Part shown: in pieces, positions 63,390 to 64,000 of the stretch | Position numbering within the stretch: the first letter of the stretch is position 1 | How the letters are laid out: each line of letters begins with the position of its first letter | NCBI RefSeq assembly: GCF_017312485.1 | Contig: NZ_BMBA01000002.1 | Coordinates: 608,208 to 672,207, forward strand | Origin: Clostridium zeae | Lineage (GTDB): Bacteria > Bacillota > Clostridia > Clostridiales > Clostridiaceae | DNA: 64,000 nucleotides | Direction: 5' to 3' | Program-made: the position numbers and the translations under genes | Notes under the pieces: model-generated | Told to the model about the DNA's origin: nothing | The model's input: the letters and a program-made list of their open reading frames with translations, nothing else | Database searches by the model: none

Positions 63390-64000
63390 ATGGCTTATAT
63401 TAATGTATTGCCAACCGACGATGTTTATATTTCAAGTTTAAATCCAAATGAAAACTTTTCTTCAGCACCATTTTTATTAGTTGGCAATTATACTAGGCAT
63501 AGTTGCCATTCTAATATATTTAGATCTTTAATAAAGTTCAATCTAAACCCAGATATCCCATATGGAACAATGATATCAAGAGCAACATTATACTTATATG
63601 TTGATGATATCAATCTAAAAGATTGTACTTTTAGAGATTCTGAAATTACAATATATCGAAATACGCAAAATTTCAATGAAAACTCAGTGATCTGGAATAA
63701 TGCTCCTACTTTTGAATCTACTGGATACACCAGAAAAATAAGTGTATCAGACAAATATTCTTATATTGGTATAGACATAACAGACTTAGTTAAAGGTTGG
63801 GCTTTAGGTATCTATGATAATTATGGAGTCACAATACGTGGCTGTGAAAATGTCATAAATTCTCTAGCAGCATTTTCTTCAAAAGAAAGTTCAAATCCAC
63901 CTATACTAAAGATATTTTACCAACCAATATTAGGTCCTACTGGCGTAACTGGTCCTACTGGTGCTACTGGCACTACCGGCGTTACTGGTCGTACTGGTGC
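63390..64000 (+). CDS. DNRLRE-domain collagen-like (exosporium-type) protein, N-terminal part
   Basis: The ATG at 63390 lies behind GAGGTGAT, and the frame runs off the right edge after 203 codons. Residues 1-180 resemble a DNRLRE-type beta-sandwich: YISSLNPNENFSSAPFLLVG, RSLIKFNLNPDIPYGTMISRATLYLYV-type core, WNNAPTF, and DITDLVKGW. From residue 182 (63933) a collagen-like tract of Gly-Xaa-Thr triplets begins (GPTGVTGPTGATGTTGVTG, still continuing). Firmicute proteins with this type of tract, such as BclA, form the hairy nap of spores. No signal peptide is present, as expected for a mother-cell product. The length of the repeat and the C-terminus are outside the window. Confidence 0.85.
   Translation, partial: MAYINVLPTDDVYISSLNPNENFSSAPFLLVGNYTRHSCHSNIFRSLIKFNLNPDIPYGTMISRATLYLYVDDINLKDCTFRDSEITIYRNTQNFNENSVIWNNAPTFESTGYTRKISVSDKYSYIGIDITDLVKGWALGIYDNYGVTIRGCENVINSLAAFSSKESSNPPILKIFYQPILGPTGVTGPTGATGTTGVTGRTG

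Noticed and set aside
63488..63754. Minus-strand open frame of 88 codons near the right edge
   Set aside because: It is antisense to the DNRLRE part of the collagen-like gene, which has a strong ribosome-binding site and recognisable domains.

Overview
The window is AT-rich, gene-dense DNA from a low-GC, spore-forming anaerobe of the Clostridium type. This rests on GGAGG-type ribosome-binding sites throughout, a flavodiiron/RIC oxygen-NO defence locus, an NfnAB-type bifurcating transhydrogenase, a DNRLRE-collagen (exosporium-like) gene behind a SigK-type promoter, and PyrR, guanine-riboswitch and Bce-type control. The species cannot be named from the sequence. No rRNA, tRNA, CRISPR array, prophage or intact insertion sequence was seen.

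Layout. 0-9 kb: a partial membrane protein, a CBS-pair protein, an AraC regulator, a zinc-ribbon/DUF2085 pair and gltBD. 9.6-12.5 kb: a Crp/Fnr regulator, a flavodiiron protein and a RIC iron-centre repair protein, with an Fnr-like box placed for activation in front of fprA. 12.8-15.6 kb: a multicopper oxidase with a C-terminal PA14 domain, then exonuclease III. 15.8-20.5 kb: a bceRS-bceAB peptide-antibiotic sensing and detoxification module. 22.5-30.3 kb: a catabolic-looking quinate/shikimate cluster (two YdiM/YdiN-like MFS transporters, an Fe-S enoate-reductase-type flavoenzyme, a LysR regulator, AroD and a YdiB-like dehydrogenase). 31-38 kb: a CPA1 antiporter, nfnAB, an AI-2E family permease and a nitronate monooxygenase-like protein. 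38.8-47.7 kb: an ABC-F protein with one dead ATP site, a SWIM-SNF2 helicase, DUF2238, a D-2-hydroxyacid dehydrogenase, PhzF and a class I glutamine-amidotransferase-like hydrolase. 48-52.6 kb: small and secreted proteins, a membrane-anchored Mrr-type nuclease, LacI and GDPD. 52.9-54.5 kb: PiT and its DUF47 partner behind a Pho-box-like repeat. 55-62.3 kb: uracil permease behind a tandem PyrR leader, then xpt plus a BMP/Nup nucleoside ABC transporter behind a guanine-class riboswitch. 62.5-64 kb: an SRAP/YedK protein and the start of the collagen-like gene.

The non-coding DNA is as informative as the genes. Two families of short palindromic repeats are scattered between genes. IRep1 has terminal inverted repeats, two long copies about 90% identical in inverted orientation (21.0 and 27.0 kb), an internally deleted hairpin copy (52.7 kb) and a copy split by another palindrome (44.7 kb). 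IRep2 is a 50-100 bp near-perfect palindrome. Several regulatory sites can be read directly, including the Fnr box, BceR box, Pho box, two PyrR loops and the guanine aptamer.

In several genes the first in-frame ATG lies upstream of the best ribosome-binding site. The starts given here follow the ribosome-binding site, and the evidence states where the longer frame begins.
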